64,000 nt of DNA. Source: Enchytraeus crypticus (taxonomy: Eukaryota; Annelida; Clitellata; Enchytraeida; Enchytraeidae). Both the position numbers and the translations under genes were made by a program. The notes under the pieces are model-generated. The model did no database searches. It saw nothing but the letters and a program-made list of their open reading frames with translations, and was not told the DNA's origin. This document shows, in pieces, positions 44,590 to 55,089 of this stretch. Every line of letters starts with the position of its first letter. Within the stretch, counting starts at the first letter, position 1. The stretch is from assembly GCA_905160935.1 (NCBI GenBank), contig CAJHZI010000705.1, forward strand, positions 74,501 to 138,500. Direction: 5' to 3'.

Positions 44590-44812
44590 TGTTTGGTCCG
44601 TGTTTATGAAAAATAAACCAAGCGTGAACTGCACGTGTCCTAAAAGGCGACAAAGCACTAAGATCCAAACCAAGGAATGCAATGGCATTCGGTTGGTGAG
44701 AGTCTAGACTCCAGAAATTGCTACAAAGTTTTCCATAACGAATGGAAAATTTAAGGTCTATTAGTATTCCGAACCTAATTAAAATGGGATTCAAGGGAAT
44801 ATGATGATGTTA
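44590..44812 (+). repeat. Repeat C copy
   Basis: AATAAACCAAGCGTGAACTG, CACGTGTCCTAAAAGGCGAC, AAAGCACTAAGATCCAAACC, CATTCGGTTGGTGAGAGTC, CTCCAGAAATTGCTACAAAG, then AATGGGATTCAAGGGAATAT and GATGATG. An interspersed family ending in GAT repeats; class unknown, likely SINE-like. Confidence 0.65.
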
Positions 44813-44893
44813 CTAAATTGGTCTTATATAAGAAATATTTCAGATTAGAATCAGTTTTGACGAGAAATCGATAGAAAGCAAAACTAAAAAGAT

Positions 44894-45030
44894 AAGGTTA
44901 ACGTCAATTTCCTCACTCGAAAGCGATGTCAGTGACGGGAGAGCCCAGGATTTGAACCCCGCACATACTGATCCGTTTTCGAGTATCTTACCGACTTCGC
45001 AACTGGCTAGAGCCAGTGGCGAAGTCGGTA
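44894..45030 (-). mobile_element. SINE-A copy with snap-back head
   Basis: Minus strand: tail complement (GGTTAACGTCAATTTCCTC, GAAAGCGATGTCAGTGACGG), B box (GATTTGAACCCCGC) and head. At the head the arms 44989-45008 and 45011-45030 are inverted copies (19 of 20 complementary) with a 2-base spacer, as in the 21.1-kb copy. Confidence 0.85.
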
Positions 45031-47422
45031 GACTAAAACATGTTTTTAGATTCCAAGCGGCTCGTCCGATCAGTTAACTAAGAGTTGTTTTGTAAATCAG
45101 ACTACGTCTTGTCTTCATTAGTTAACTACTTCCGCGACTCTGTCATCAATGCCAAAGAAGTCGGAAGCAAAATGATACAAGCAAGGTTGATCTGTATTAT
45201 TTCAAATAGGCATAAACAGAGACTAAACTAAGATATTATATCGCAATGTATCCTTTATCGAAACGTAGAGGCGTTGCAGAAGCAAATGAATAGGAAATAA
45301 ATGCAGTCACAGTCTTAATGATGCGTGTACATAAAAATATAGAAATAGCAAAATATCACGGTAGATTTTCTTGACTTCCAAGTAATAAACTAGTAAGAAA
45401 TCGTAATTATTTCTATTGTAGTTGTAAGGGTAGGATGGTCCATTCGATGGCAAATCTGCCTGAGAAGCATTAGACTATCAGTTCGACTCACCAGCAGGAT
45501 CGTCTCAGTAATTTGTTAAATATTCGTTCTCGAATTAGCTATCAAAAATGGAGTTATAAGTATACCATAAAGTTTTACTAAAACTTCAGGGGAACCTTTA
45601 TTAAAATATACATGCAACTATAATTATGACTTTAAGACTTCAATTGGCCTCAATCAACCAATCAGTAAGCAGTTTTATAAAGCGTCGCACTACGCTAAAT
45701 ATCATAGTAACGCTGAATGGCCGTTGAGAGTCACGCAGCCTCGTGGTATAATGCCACAATCGGTGTAACGACTAGAACCCTGCAATTCTGGAGTATGAGC
45801 GACCTTATATTCTGTTTTGATCTAAGACAAAGAAATCACTACCACGTGGCTACAAGTTTCTTCACTGTCATATCTGTCTCTGTCGCCTCTTACGAACACG
45901 TTCAATTGTCGGTAGGCTCAATTTTCCAATTTCCATAACCTACTAGAGTGAACCGATAAGTAGCAGCAGCAAACTTCAGCTTTACTATTTGTCCTGACAA
46001 TAAATATGAAGTTCTGTTTCCCAATGCCTGAGATTTAGCATGAAAAGGAAGATGAAATAATATTTATCCTTTCAATGGTCCCCCATTGGAGCCAAGCCAA
46101 CTGAGAAAATAACTTTTAAAATAATTATATTGATGCAGAAAATTAACGTCATAGTATTGACTCCAATTGTTCTGAAGGTTACTTAAAACCTCGCAGCCCC
46201 GTTTAAACCCATTAATCACGACTTCTAACTCCTGTTATTTTCTGTAGCTTCATCTGTCTCTTTCTTCTTTTCTTTCTTCGTTTCTTTCATTTTAGCGCCA
46301 CAATTGCCATGATTGTCACCGGATGAATGCAGCCATGCTCAGCAAGTGACAGACTCTGATTGTCGCAGAGAAACTACTGACAGCGGAAGATGAAATATTA
46401 GACTTCGCTCAATAGTCGCCTTGATTAAAGATCTGTCCATCGTCTCGAATGTTCTGTCTCTACTTCAGTATTCTCTCTCTCTCTCTCTCTCTCTGGCCTC
46501 AGCTGCTTCACGCTATACAAGCTAATTATGCCTCCTCGTTAAGCTGTAATCCCATTGCAACGTTACCTTTCTATTGATTCGGTATTGTTAGAACATAGTC
46601 TTTCTACTATGAAAATGAAAATTATTCACTGAATAAAAGATAAAATAGTCAGTATCAAAGTACACAGCTTATTAAGCTGTATTCTTTACCAGTCTCTATG
46701 ACGGTGGCTCGAGTGTGTAGAGTCGTTCTGTTCAGAATCGGTGTGCTTCCAAAATTTTAAAGTTTTTATTCTTATTTCATTTTAATTATCAAGTTTATCA
46801 TCATATATATTTGAGGAAGAGAGGCATCTGCACAAGTTATAAAACAACACTAGTATGAGGTGATGCTCAAAATATAGACTAAAAATTGAACTTATATATT
46901 TTGCGACGGATATAAAAAGTTCGTTTTGAGGCTAAAATTACCTGATGTTCAACATACTGTCATCCATTTCTACGCTTTATCGCTTAATGTTTCCACAGAA
47001 AAACCAAGAATAAGCGCCTGGTGTAGAGTTGAACAGAGATACCATATTTTGTAAAGTATAAGAGTTAGTTATAAACAGTTAATTTTTAGCTGATTCCGTC
47101 GCTGATGGTTCCCTGGTTCCAGCAGTCCGATTTTGAAGGAAAACCATTTGCGTGATCAGTTAGACTTTTGAATGTAGATCTGAAGAATACGCGCATATAA
47201 TATTGTATACGATATTTTGTGTACACAGCGATTAACTGGACACCTTGCATTCGATTGTTTCGTTTTTATGTTTTAAAATTGTATTTTTGTACTGTTCGTA
47301 AATAACATCTGTTGGGCATACAAGTGCGTGTATGTTGGAACTTTCGAGCCTAGCTGTGTGTCCGTCTTTTCGAGCTGGATTAATCTTGAGCCTACCCTTT
47401 TTCTGCGTATGTCTCAGTCTTT
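45031..47422. other. Mostly unannotated non-coding DNA
   Basis: No convincing gene. A (CT)n run is at about 46472-46494. A GC-richer patch at 46300-46400 has no recognised content. 45430-45520 has a weak tRNA-like look (AGTTCGACTCACC) but does not fold convincingly. Confidence 0.4.
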
Positions 47423-47541
47423 ATATCGGTAAGATATTCGATCGCAGAGATATTCGGTATGTACGGGTTCAAATCCTGGGCTCCCGACACTGGCATCGTT
47501 TTCGAGTGAGAAAATTTATTAATATTAGCTTTACCAGCTTT
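47423..47541 (+). mobile_element. SINE-A copy, diverged
   Basis: TATCGGTAAGATATTCGATC, B box CGGGTTCAAATCC, tail CACTGGCATCGTTTTCGAG, shortened second tail part, then TTAGCTTTACCAGC. Confidence 0.75.
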
Positions 47542-48550
47542 ATTTTAAACCATCGTTTAGATATCACTTGGCTGTTGACTGCATTACGAGTTGAAGTTGA
47601 AAGGAGTATGGTCGAAATTCTTTGATTTAGCTCTGAAACTCGACCCACGGGTAGGTTTTATTTCGCCGACAATAATTATGTTGAGCCTGCACAAAGTTAA
47701 AGCCAATGAATACGTACACTACAGCCAATTTAGAATTACTTAATCTTTTCGCAAAAATTTTGAGTGCAAGCGCGTATCCGTAGACTTATTGAATAATTTA
47801 AAAAACGATTACGTTGGATTATATGGGTTAGATAGAGTGAGTCCGATGGAAATAATGAATTCCGATATAAAAAGTATCAATCAGAATTCAATCTAAAACC
47901 TGATCACCCTCAGCCTTTCTCTTCTATTTCATTTCTCCGTTGAAATCCCTTGCTGATAATCTAACTGCCATATAATAAACATTATTTGATAGATTTCTCC
48001 AAAAGTACTGCAGTTGGCAATGAAGAGAGAAATAGAGAGAGTTTGGATTAAATGACGCGAATCTCTGGAGATCCATCAGTCACTGTATGTGAACTATAGC
48101 TGCTCATTCGATGGTTATTAATTGTCATGCAATTCATTTCTATATTATCTCTGGAAACATCTTTCAAGATATTAACCGAGAGAGAGACTAAATGTTCCTA
48201 AGCCTTTGCCTGCTTAATGAGCAGTTATTACGTGTATTTGACAACTTACCAGCATTTATTGATGATTAATGCTTAGCATAGCATACCGTTGCGCGATACC
48301 GTTGAGCCAAAATGTTACATTCATTAACTTTTCATTACCAAATGGTTGTAAGGACTTGCTTCATCCAAGTGAACTCAATTTTTCCTTCACCGTCTAGCAA
48401 AGAAAGGCATCAATTATTCCAGAAATAGAAATTTAGCCCTCAGCGCTCTAAAATGAAGAATTTGGTAAGTTCAGTGATATTTTAAAGGTCAAACAAATTT
48501 CGAGCACCAATTGACAGCCAGTGAAATCTAAATGAGTCTTTAATGTAAAA
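47542..48550. other. Non-coding stretch, no recognised feature
   Basis: AT-rich sequence with no gene or family repeat that I can support. Confidence 0.4.
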
Positions 48551-48680
48551 AGCTACTGTTAACGTCAGTTTCCTCACTCGAAAGCGAAGTCAGTGACAGG
48601 AGAAAGCCCAGGATTTGAACCCCGCACATACTGATCCGCAGTCGAGTATCTTACCGACATCGCCACTGGCTCCATTCAGT
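48551..48680 (-). mobile_element. SINE-A copy, full length
   Basis: Complement of GTTAACGTCAGTTTCCTC, GAAAGCGAAGTCAGTGACAG, B box GATTTGAACCCCGC and head TTACCGACATCGCCACTGGC. Confidence 0.85.
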
Positions 48681-49734
48681 GTATGTTGTGTTGGTATTGC
48701 CCTATGGTAATTACCGCGCTTGGATAAATCTCTACAAAATATTTGAAGGTAAAGTTGTTAGCAGTAGTGACTAAAATTAGTGTGACTGAAGAAAAGGCTT
48801 TAAAGTAATAAGAATTGAAGATTGAATATGTCCAACATGGAAAGAAGGATGGGTTTTAAAAGTGACGTACATGCTCAATATTGATCTGAGATATTAATAT
48901 TTGTAAATTTACATAATTATACTATAATGACACATAATTAAACTATAACTATACAATAGCAAATGAAAATAAACACAATAAGGAGTGTACTACACTTTAA
49001 TTGTTTCAGAATTAATTATATTGATTGTTAATTTTTATGCCACTACCATCTTTAAATTCATTTATATTTAAAATTTTAGAACTTTGAGCAATTAAACTAT
49101 AATAATCTCCAAATTGTATAGATTGATATTTATACAATTATGTATAATTATAGTATAATTACTTATTCTTTTTACTTGTTCAAGTAAATTATTTTATGTG
49201 TTTAGTATGTATCACTCAAATCTCTGATCAGCTTTGCTTATGCACAAAACCAGGGTTAGAAAAATAATAGAAACGGAAATTAATATTGAAATTGCGGCTA
49301 ACTGAATTTTTCAAATGATGAAAAGAATAACTTAAAGTTACTTATTTAATTACCGAAATATTTCATCAAGTGTCAGGTCAAAAGAACAATATGAACAGCA
49401 AACAGCTATTCTATTTTTAGTCGATCTATTTTGTGATTCGTTTTGAAGTGGAAACAGTTCTAGATGCTTTCAAACTCGAATGATTTCGATGAAACGAATT
49501 CAGTGCTGAAACGTTTTGTTCTTTATTCTCGAGCGTTTTAAATCTATTCGCCCGGAAACTTCTGCAGAGAATTTTAATCTGGAGTGCTTGGCTCGGGGTG
49601 GGACTTCCGTGTTGAGAGTCCATGTCCTGGAGTAACAAAAGCTGGAATTACCGGACTTTTAACTAGTTCACACTTTTCCGTTTGGTTTAACTTAGGACGT
49701 ACTCAAATGCTTCCACGATTTATTTATTACCGCT
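48681..49734. other. Very AT-rich non-coding stretch
   Basis: 48880-49200 is exceptionally AT-rich, with recurrent ATAATTATA words. No gene. Confidence 0.4.
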
Positions 49735-50019
49735 CTATCTTTTGGTTTTATCTGCATTAGTCTTTTGCATTTCCAGTGTGTTAGTTTGCATTTCCAGTGT
49801 GTTAGTTTGTATTTCCAGTGTGTTAGTTTGTATTTCCAGTGTGTTAGTTTGTATTTCCAGTGTGTTAGTTTGTATTTCCAGTGTGTTAGTTTGTATTTCC
49901 AGTGTGTTAGTTTGTATTTCCAGTGTGTTAGTTTGTATTTTCAGTGTGTTAGTTTGTACTTCGTTACCTATTTCTCTAAGTAACAGTTCTAGATTAAATT
50001 TTGGGTAAAAACCTGGCAA
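49735..50019 (-). other. Open frame across a heptad-encoding minisatellite
   Basis: A 94-codon minus-strand frame (MPGFYPKFNLELLLREIGNE, then about nine units of NTLEIQT, then a short basic end). Each 21-bp unit encodes exactly one heptad, so the translation is an ideal coiled-coil pattern, with Leu and Ile at a/d-like positions. Part of the start lies in or beside a SINE-A tail, and no neighbouring exons are recognised. It could be an exon of a coiled-coil protein or a coincidence of a 21-bp satellite; I favour the latter. Confidence 0.25.
49762..49965. repeat. 21-bp minisatellite, about ten units
   Basis: The unit TTTGTATTTCCAGTGTGTTA plus G is repeated with very few changes (first units have TTTGCATTT; a late unit has TTTTCAGTG). 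High identity between units indicates recent expansion. Confidence 0.95.
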
Positions 50020-50149
50020 AATCTAAGGTTAACGTCAGTTTCCTCACTCAAAAGCGATGTCAGTGACGGGCGAACCCAGGATTTGAACCCCGCACATACT
50101 GATCCGTGGTCGAGTATCTTACCGACTTCGCCACTGGGTCCAGCCAGTA
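50010..50149 (-). mobile_element. SINE-A copy, full length
   Basis: Complement of GGTTAACGTCAGTTTCCTC, AAAAGCGATGTCAGTGACGG, B box GATTTGAACCCCGC and head TTACCGACTTCGCCACTGGG, ending at a short self-complementary GGGTCCAGCC. Confidence 0.85.
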
Positions 50150-50159
50150 TATAAGGTAT

Positions 50160-50200
50160 ATTATATATATATATACATGTATATAGATACATATATATAT

Positions 50201-50255
<55 letters not shown>
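50160..50255. repeat. (AT)n/(ATGT) microsatellite
   Basis: A TA-rich run with ACATGTATA interruptions. It begins right at the 5' end of the SINE-A copy. Confidence 0.9.
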
Positions 50256-50258
<3 letters not shown>

Positions 50259-50299
50259 TATACTAGTACATACATGTATAGTATATAGGGTATATTATA

Positions 50300-50530
50300 A
50301 CGTCAGAAGCAGTGTGGTGGAAGCCCGACTATCGGGGTATCAAAGCCTATATAACATTCAAGGTGCTAGCGTTTCCGGTCGTAACTAATGGCTCTCCCCT
50401 GCGACCTCTTGGCTCTCATTACCCTCAGCGTGTTGTGTCCGTCAAATCAATGAGCTGCGCCCCCGTAACATAAATTTCTCAGAATAAATCAATTACCTCG
50501 TTCACTAGAGGTAGCCGCCACCTTTCCACG
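50300..50530. other. GC-richer unexplained island
   Basis: About half GC in an AT-rich region (GGTGGAAGCCCGACTATCGG, GCTCTCCCCTGCGACCTC, GAGCTGCGCCCCCGTAAC). No long open frame and no match to the families here. Could be a distal regulatory element or an old repeat. Confidence 0.25.
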
Positions 50531-50569
50531 ACGAAACTAATTATTGTGCTTTTGTTTAGTTAGTTGATT

Positions 50570-50848
50570 TCCCCGTGTTGTGTACGGGTCGTTTGAAGAA
50601 TTGACCAACCGGTGAATGCACGTGTCGTAGAAAGCGACTAAAGCACTCAGAGCCATATCAATGTCAGATAGGGCATTCGGTTGGTGAGCGCCTAGGCTCC
50701 AGAAATTGCTACAACAATTTAAACGAATGGAAAAGTCTCAAGTTGGGGTTTGTCTGGTGGTATGGTGAAGGACAGAGAGGACTTGAGACAGTCTATTCGT
50801 ATCCCGACCCTGGTTAAACTGGAATTCAAGGGAGGAGGATGATGGTGA
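50570..50848 (+). repeat. Repeat C copy, long form
   Basis: CCCCGTGTTGTGTACGGGTC, GACCAACCGGTGAATGCACG, AGAAAGCGACTAAAGCACTC, GGTTGGTGAGCGCCTAGGCT, CCAGAAATTGCTAC, an extra inner segment (GACAGAGAGGACTTGAGACA), GTCTATTCGTATCCCGACCC, AAACTGGAATTCAAGGGAGG, then GATGATGG. Confidence 0.7.
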
Positions 50849-50904
50849 TGATTTTTAGTTAGTTAATTTAATTTAATTTAATTTAGTCAATTAAATCTAT
50901 CTTC

Positions 50905-51055
50905 TGCTGTTTATTCTCTTGTGGTCTTGGTGTACACAGTCGTCATCTTGCTGTGTTCTGGCGCCTGTTTGTACAGAGCCTGCAAGAGAGGTCCCTGACA
51001 TTGTCTTATAGCGAGGAACCGGACGTTAAATTCTTATTGACTGCTTGGTTGATTG
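50905..51055 (+). repeat. Repeat F copy (SINE-like)
   Basis: TCTTGTGGTCTTGGTGTACA, CAGTCGTCATCTTGC, GCGCCTGTTTGTACAGAGCC, TGCAAGAGAGGTCCCTGACA, TTGTCTTATAGCGAGGAACC and GGACGTTAAATTCTTATTGA. Aligns along its length with 63868-64000. Confidence 0.7.
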
Positions 51056-52690
51056 ATTATTACTTTTGGCCATAATATTAGGATCCATTAATGTCGTAAT
51101 AGCTTAATAATATTTTAGAGCAACTAAAGGGAAATTTGTGAGTGATTTGTAAAAGCTTGATAGAAGCAGATGAGACGCTCATGTGGAAATATCTCAAAAT
51201 TCAGATGTTTAAGAATGCATTGGAAAATTACCTAGGGTTTATTCTATGTTTTTTAAAGTCTTGAGCCTATAGTTAAACATATTGTAATGTGTTTAACTTG
51301 TGAGTTAACATAAGGTTCCAATGTCTGAGTTTGATAGCATTCCACAAGTAAAAATACATGCCTTGGATCTATTATTGCTACAGGCTACGGGATGGTTTGC
51401 CTTGCTCCTTAAGCAAATAGTTAATTTTTGGCTATTGGTATGTGCTTGATGGTTAATAAAGAAAAGCTTATACTTGGCTGTAGGTTAATTGGGTTGAAAA
51501 TGTAGACATATTCGCAAGCAGTGGGAACAATCTTACATACAAATATGTCTTTCAAAAAGCTCTTTATGGTCTCTGAAGAACAAATCAAACGTATGCTACA
51601 AGTGACGAAAGAGGCGACCGAGCAAGAACTAAGGAAAGCAAATATAATCTACCGCAGAAATAATATTTTCTTTAGTCCATTGGCTTCATGAAGGTAGTAT
51701 TGGGTTTTGATTGAATTGATTTATGTTATTTAAATGCTTGGTGCATTTATATTCATCGATATGATGTTTGCCTGATGTGTCTGTATGATGCGATTTCTTT
51801 CGTTGATTTTATTTTTGCTTCTAATAAACTCATACCTCATAAATATGGCCTATAATTAAGCCAAAGTCTTTTGTGAAGATATGAACTTGCTAATCGATTG
51901 AGTGCACTTTATGAAGTATAAAAGTAGAATATAAATAGTTATGCATAGAATGAACATTAGATTAGCGTGCTAATTGGCAGAACACTAAAGAGAGATATCT
52001 AAGAATAATACCAATTGTAAGAATTGTGACAAAATTTTGATTGAAAAAATACATGCATATGTTGTACAATCAAATTTAAAAAATTCTAATCCCGACTCCA
52101 GTTAAACTGGGCTTCAAGGAAGAAAAATAAAAAATATGATGATGATGAATTGGTGTATAATAAATGTAGGCCAACTGTTAACAATTCTATTAATATGTAG
52201 AATAAATGTAGAATTTATTCTATTCAAATGTAGACTATATATAGATTTAATTAAAAAGTCCTATTCTACGGTCTATTGATTTACGACAACTTGAAATATT
52301 TTGACGTTTTACGGAAGTTTACAACTGTGTAAACATTGCAACATGCAACCCCACACACGACAGCATAAACAATCGTTAGCGACCTGGCCTTCATTCAGTG
52401 AGTTTTTTACTATAGAGGCACGATCAATCAGAGTTATTCGCAGGCCGGAATTGAGTAATTTGATGCTTAAGTGGAGCATGATTGATTGTTGCAGGTGAGG
52501 TTGATTTACTCAACAACGACAAAAATCAACAGCTTCGCATCTCTCTCCATACTCTCAAACTCAACCCTCCCCTCCCTCCTTCCGCCTACTACTCTCCCAT
52601 AGCTAGTCACACAATCATGTCCAGCGGAAGCAGAAATTTTCAGGAAATTGCAAATATTGGTTAAAACGGTGAGAAATTACGAGCATTCAT
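51056..52690. other. Upstream region of the amine receptor gene
   Basis: Contains a repeat D-like piece near 51575-51680 and a repeat C tail at 52082-52150 (GACTCCAGTTAAACTGGGC then GATGATGATG). Nearer the receptor, TTGATTGTTGCAG at 52483-52495 could be an acceptor opening a 5' UTR exon that continues into the coding region. No TATA box is clear. Confidence 0.35.
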
Positions 52691-52691
52691 A

Positions 52692-52703
52692 ATGAAATTA
52701 TGA
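52692..52703 (+). promoter_or_regulatory. Minimal uORF overlapping the receptor start
   Basis: An ATG at 52692 opens a three-codon frame whose TGA (52701-52703) overlaps the receptor ATG (52700-52702) in the arrangement ATGA. If transcribed, ribosomes ending there sit on the main start. Both ATGs have A at -3. Confidence 0.4.
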
Positions 52704-54448
52704 CGTCGTCAGAGTTTCTAGTGGATAATTTAGACCGATGCCAGTGGACGGCTACTCTATATCCAGCAGAGAATGAATCACTATCGCATCATCCCACCAA
52801 AGATTTTCTATATCCCAGCGAGTACGGGTGGACACACATAATTCTTGCCTCCGTTATCGTCTCCTCCATAATGCTCGTGATCGTGTTAGGTAACGGACTA
52901 GTGATAGTTGCCATAATGATTGACAGAAATCTGACAGGATTACAGAACTGGTTCATAGCCTCACTAGCTGTTAGCGATCTACTCGTTGGATTGTTCATCA
53001 TGCCTCTAAGCCTTGCCAATGAGCTGATGGGATACTGGATGTTTGGCGATGTACTCTGTGATCTCTGGCTCTCAACAGACGTACTGCTCTGTACCGCCTC
53101 GATCCTTAACCTCTGCCTAATCAGTCTCGATCGCTATTGGTCGATAACTAGAGCGGTGACCTACATACGTCAAAGAACAAAGCGTAGAGCCGTGTTGATG
53201 ATATCGACTGTTTGGTTTACATCTGTGATAGTCTGCCTGCCGCCATTGTTCGGCTGGAAGCGTCCCCAACCCGTGGCAACAGATGGTCTGAAAAATGACT
53301 ATCCCGCTTGCATTCTCAGCGAGGAACCGGGGTATGTTATCTATTCTATCACCTGTTCTTTCTACCTGCCTCTTGCCATTATGGTCGCTGTCTACGTAAA
53401 GATATACTCGGCTGCAAAGGTTCGAGCCAGGCGAAGTCTTGCCAAAACCTCTCAGCCGTACGACGATAAGAGAAGAGTCACGGAGATGAAATGTATGTCA
53501 TTCATCCGGAAGGGTTATAAACCTGAGTCAACCGCTCTGAGCGGATCTTCCCTCCCGATGGCGAGCATACATTCTGGAGACGAGCGACTGTCTAGACGTA
53601 GCGTGACCGACATAGACACTGACGAAAACGTTGAATTAGAAAATGTCTATAAAACTCCTCGCGGAAAGGAACCAAATGAGGATTTAACTACAGCACGGAG
53701 GCAGGATGATGACGATGAACAACCGCTGGAGTCGGAAAGTAAAAGTTTTCTAATCCCAGCCGTGACGATAACCTGCAGGGACACGGATACGCCTGACTTC
53801 CGCCCATCCACCCATCTCTCTCCAGTCCACCAACTCATCCGCCATTCCTCGCTCCTGGACGGAAACAGCTCGGACGATAGCCGGAGTCCCCTGATGGATA
53901 GACAGCGCAGGGATAACCCGACCAGGTCCGAGCAGGTCCACCTCGACCTCCGCTCGACGGGGGATAGGCGGGACAGCTTAGTGTCGCAGGCCGACGCCGA
54001 CGAAGCGAAAGTTCGAACATTCATGGCCTACGAAACAAAGCGGCGTAAGATAAAGTGCATGATAGGAAATGATTTCAATTTTGCCCACGCGCTGATGGCG
54101 GCTAAGGCCCGGGGAGGGAGGGTTCATCGAACCCAGTGGGGCGGTCGACATGACATGTCGAATGCAGTCATCGACTGCGAGCGGGCCAAGAGAAAACTGG
54201 CTCGGGCCCGCGAGCGACGTGCCACTATAGTGCTCGGTATTGTCATGGCCTCGTTCATAGGATGCTGGCTGCCGTTCTTTTCTCTATACCCCATCAAGCT
54301 GATGACCGGCATGCTTGTGTCGCCCCACGTCTTCAGCGTTATCTTCTGGCTCGGCTACTGTAACTCCGCCCTCAATCCCATCATCTACACCATCTTCAAC
54401 AGAGAGTTTCGCCAGGCGTTTCACAGAATCCTGCGGATTCGAAGATAA
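52700..54448 (+). CDS. Biogenic-amine GPCR, alpha2-adrenergic/octopamine-like
   Basis: A complete 582-aa class A receptor in one uninterrupted frame, so apparently intronless in its coding part. Seven membrane segments are clear. Key residues: N65 (1.50), D93 (2.50), C120 (3.25), D127 (3.32, amine-binding), DRY at 144-146, S216 and S220 (5.42 and 5.46, catechol or phenol contacts), W523 and P525 in CWLPFF, Y530 (6.55), F549 (7.39) and NPIIY at 559-563. Y6.55 plus F7.39 is the combination seen in alpha2-adrenergic receptors, so an alpha2-like octopamine or related adrenergic receptor is the best guess; a tyramine or serotonin receptor is not excluded. The N-terminus (about 43 aa) has one N-glycosylation site (NES, 25-27). 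The third intracellular loop, about residues 240-505, is very long and rich in Ser, Asp and Arg. The start at 52700 leaves a normal N-terminus with no upstream in-frame alternative. Expected role: plasma-membrane receptor signalling through G proteins, probably neuronal. Confidence 0.92.
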   Translation: MTSSEFLVDNLDRCQWTATLYPAENESLSHHPTKDFLYPSEYGWTHIILASVIVSSIMLVIVLGNGLVIVAIMIDRNLTGLQNWFIASLAVSDLLVGLFIMPLSLANELMGYWMFGDVLCDLWLSTDVLLCTASILNLCLISLDRYWSITRAVTYIRQRTKRRAVLMISTVWFTSVIVCLPPLFGWKRPQPVATDGLKNDYPACILSEEPGYVIYSITCSFYLPLAIMVAVYVKIYSAAKVRARRSLAKTSQPYDDKRRVTEMKCMSFIRKGYKPESTALSGSSLPMASIHSGDERLSRRSVTDIDTDENVELENVYKTPRGKEPNEDLTTARRQDDDDEQPLESESKSFLIPAVTITCRDTDTPDFRPSTHLSPVHQLIRHSSLLDGNSSDDSRSPLMDRQRRDNPTRSEQVHLDLRSTGDRRDSLVSQADADEAKVRTFMAYETKRRKIKCMIGNDFNFAHALMAAKARGGRVHRTQWGGRHDMSNAVIDCERAKRKLARARERRATIVLGIVMASFIGCWLPFFSLYPIKLMTGMLVSPHVFSVIFWLGYCNSALNPIIYTIFNREFRQAFHRILRIRR

Positions 54449-54504
54449 TCCATATGATCAGCTGTGTTGTATATCGTATCTTGTTTGTTGCTGTTTTTCG
54501 GTAG

Positions 54505-54643
54505 TAAAACTGGTAAAGCTACGTTTAACGTTAGTTTCCTCACTCAAAAGCGATGTCAGTGACGGGCGAGCCCAAGATTTGAACCTCGCACATACTGATC
54601 CGCGGTCGAGTACTTACCGACTTCGCCACTGGCTCCAGCCAGT
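54505..54643 (-). mobile_element. SINE-A copy just downstream of the receptor gene
   Basis: Complement of the tail (AACTGGTAAAGCTACG, TTTAACGTTAGTTTCCTC, AAAAGCGATGTCAGTGACGG), B box (GATTTGAACCTCGC) and head. It lies 57 bases after the receptor stop, so it may be part of the 3' UTR in antisense. The head edge has a 7-bp palindrome (ACTGGCT-CC-AGCCAGT). Confidence 0.85.
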
Positions 54644-54914
54644 ACTGAATGTCAGTCGTGCATATATTCTGTATATTAGGTCTGGTGCTAAAAGTTCGAT
54701 TTATATGGAGAGGGGGCAGTCATTGACCAGACGATATGGCTCCATAATTCACACCCCAGAAGCTACTAGTTTAGTTGAATCATTGAAAATTGTGTGATTT
54801 AAATCTGCCTTTATATTATCATAGTCATTGTCGTCGTTATCATCAGTATTACTAGAATACTTATAGTGATGTTACATCATCAACTTCTTTTTTTTTTTTT
54901 TTTATGATTCCCAG

Positions 54915-55085
54915 TTTAACTAGATTCCGAATTAGAATTTTGTAGCAATTTCTGGAGCCTATCCTCTCACCAATCGAATGGCCTGTTTGTTGTTATTCTG
55001 AATGTTTTGCTTTGTAGACTTCCACGACACTTGCCGTCTACGGTTGGTCTATTCTTCAGAAACTCGGACACAACACGCATAACTA
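54915..55085 (-). repeat. Repeat C copy
   Basis: Complement of the family: TTTAACTAGATTCCGAATTA, TTTGTAGCAATTTCTGGAGC, CTCACCAATCGAATGGCC, TTGGTCTATTCTTCAGAAAC and GGACACAACACGC. Confidence 0.65.
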
Positions 55086-55089
55086 ATAT

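Noticed and set aside
45430..45520. Possible tRNA gene (AGTTCGACTCACC as a T-loop)
   Set aside because: I could not pair an acceptor stem or find a matching A box; at most a decayed SINE.
45717..45938. 73-codon plus-strand frame (MAVESHAASWYN...)
   Set aside because: No recognisable domain, no splice context, and composition not distinct from the surroundings.
49762..49965. CRISPR array
   Set aside because: Units are contiguous 21-bp tandem copies without unique spacers, in an animal genome.
53647..54024. Minus-strand open frames inside the GPCR gene
   Set aside because: They lie antisense to the third intracellular loop and arise from its GC-rich codons.
54315..54797. 160-codon plus-strand frame overlapping the receptor 3' end
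   Set aside because: Its first part is an out-of-frame reading of TM7 and its second part reads through a SINE-A copy.
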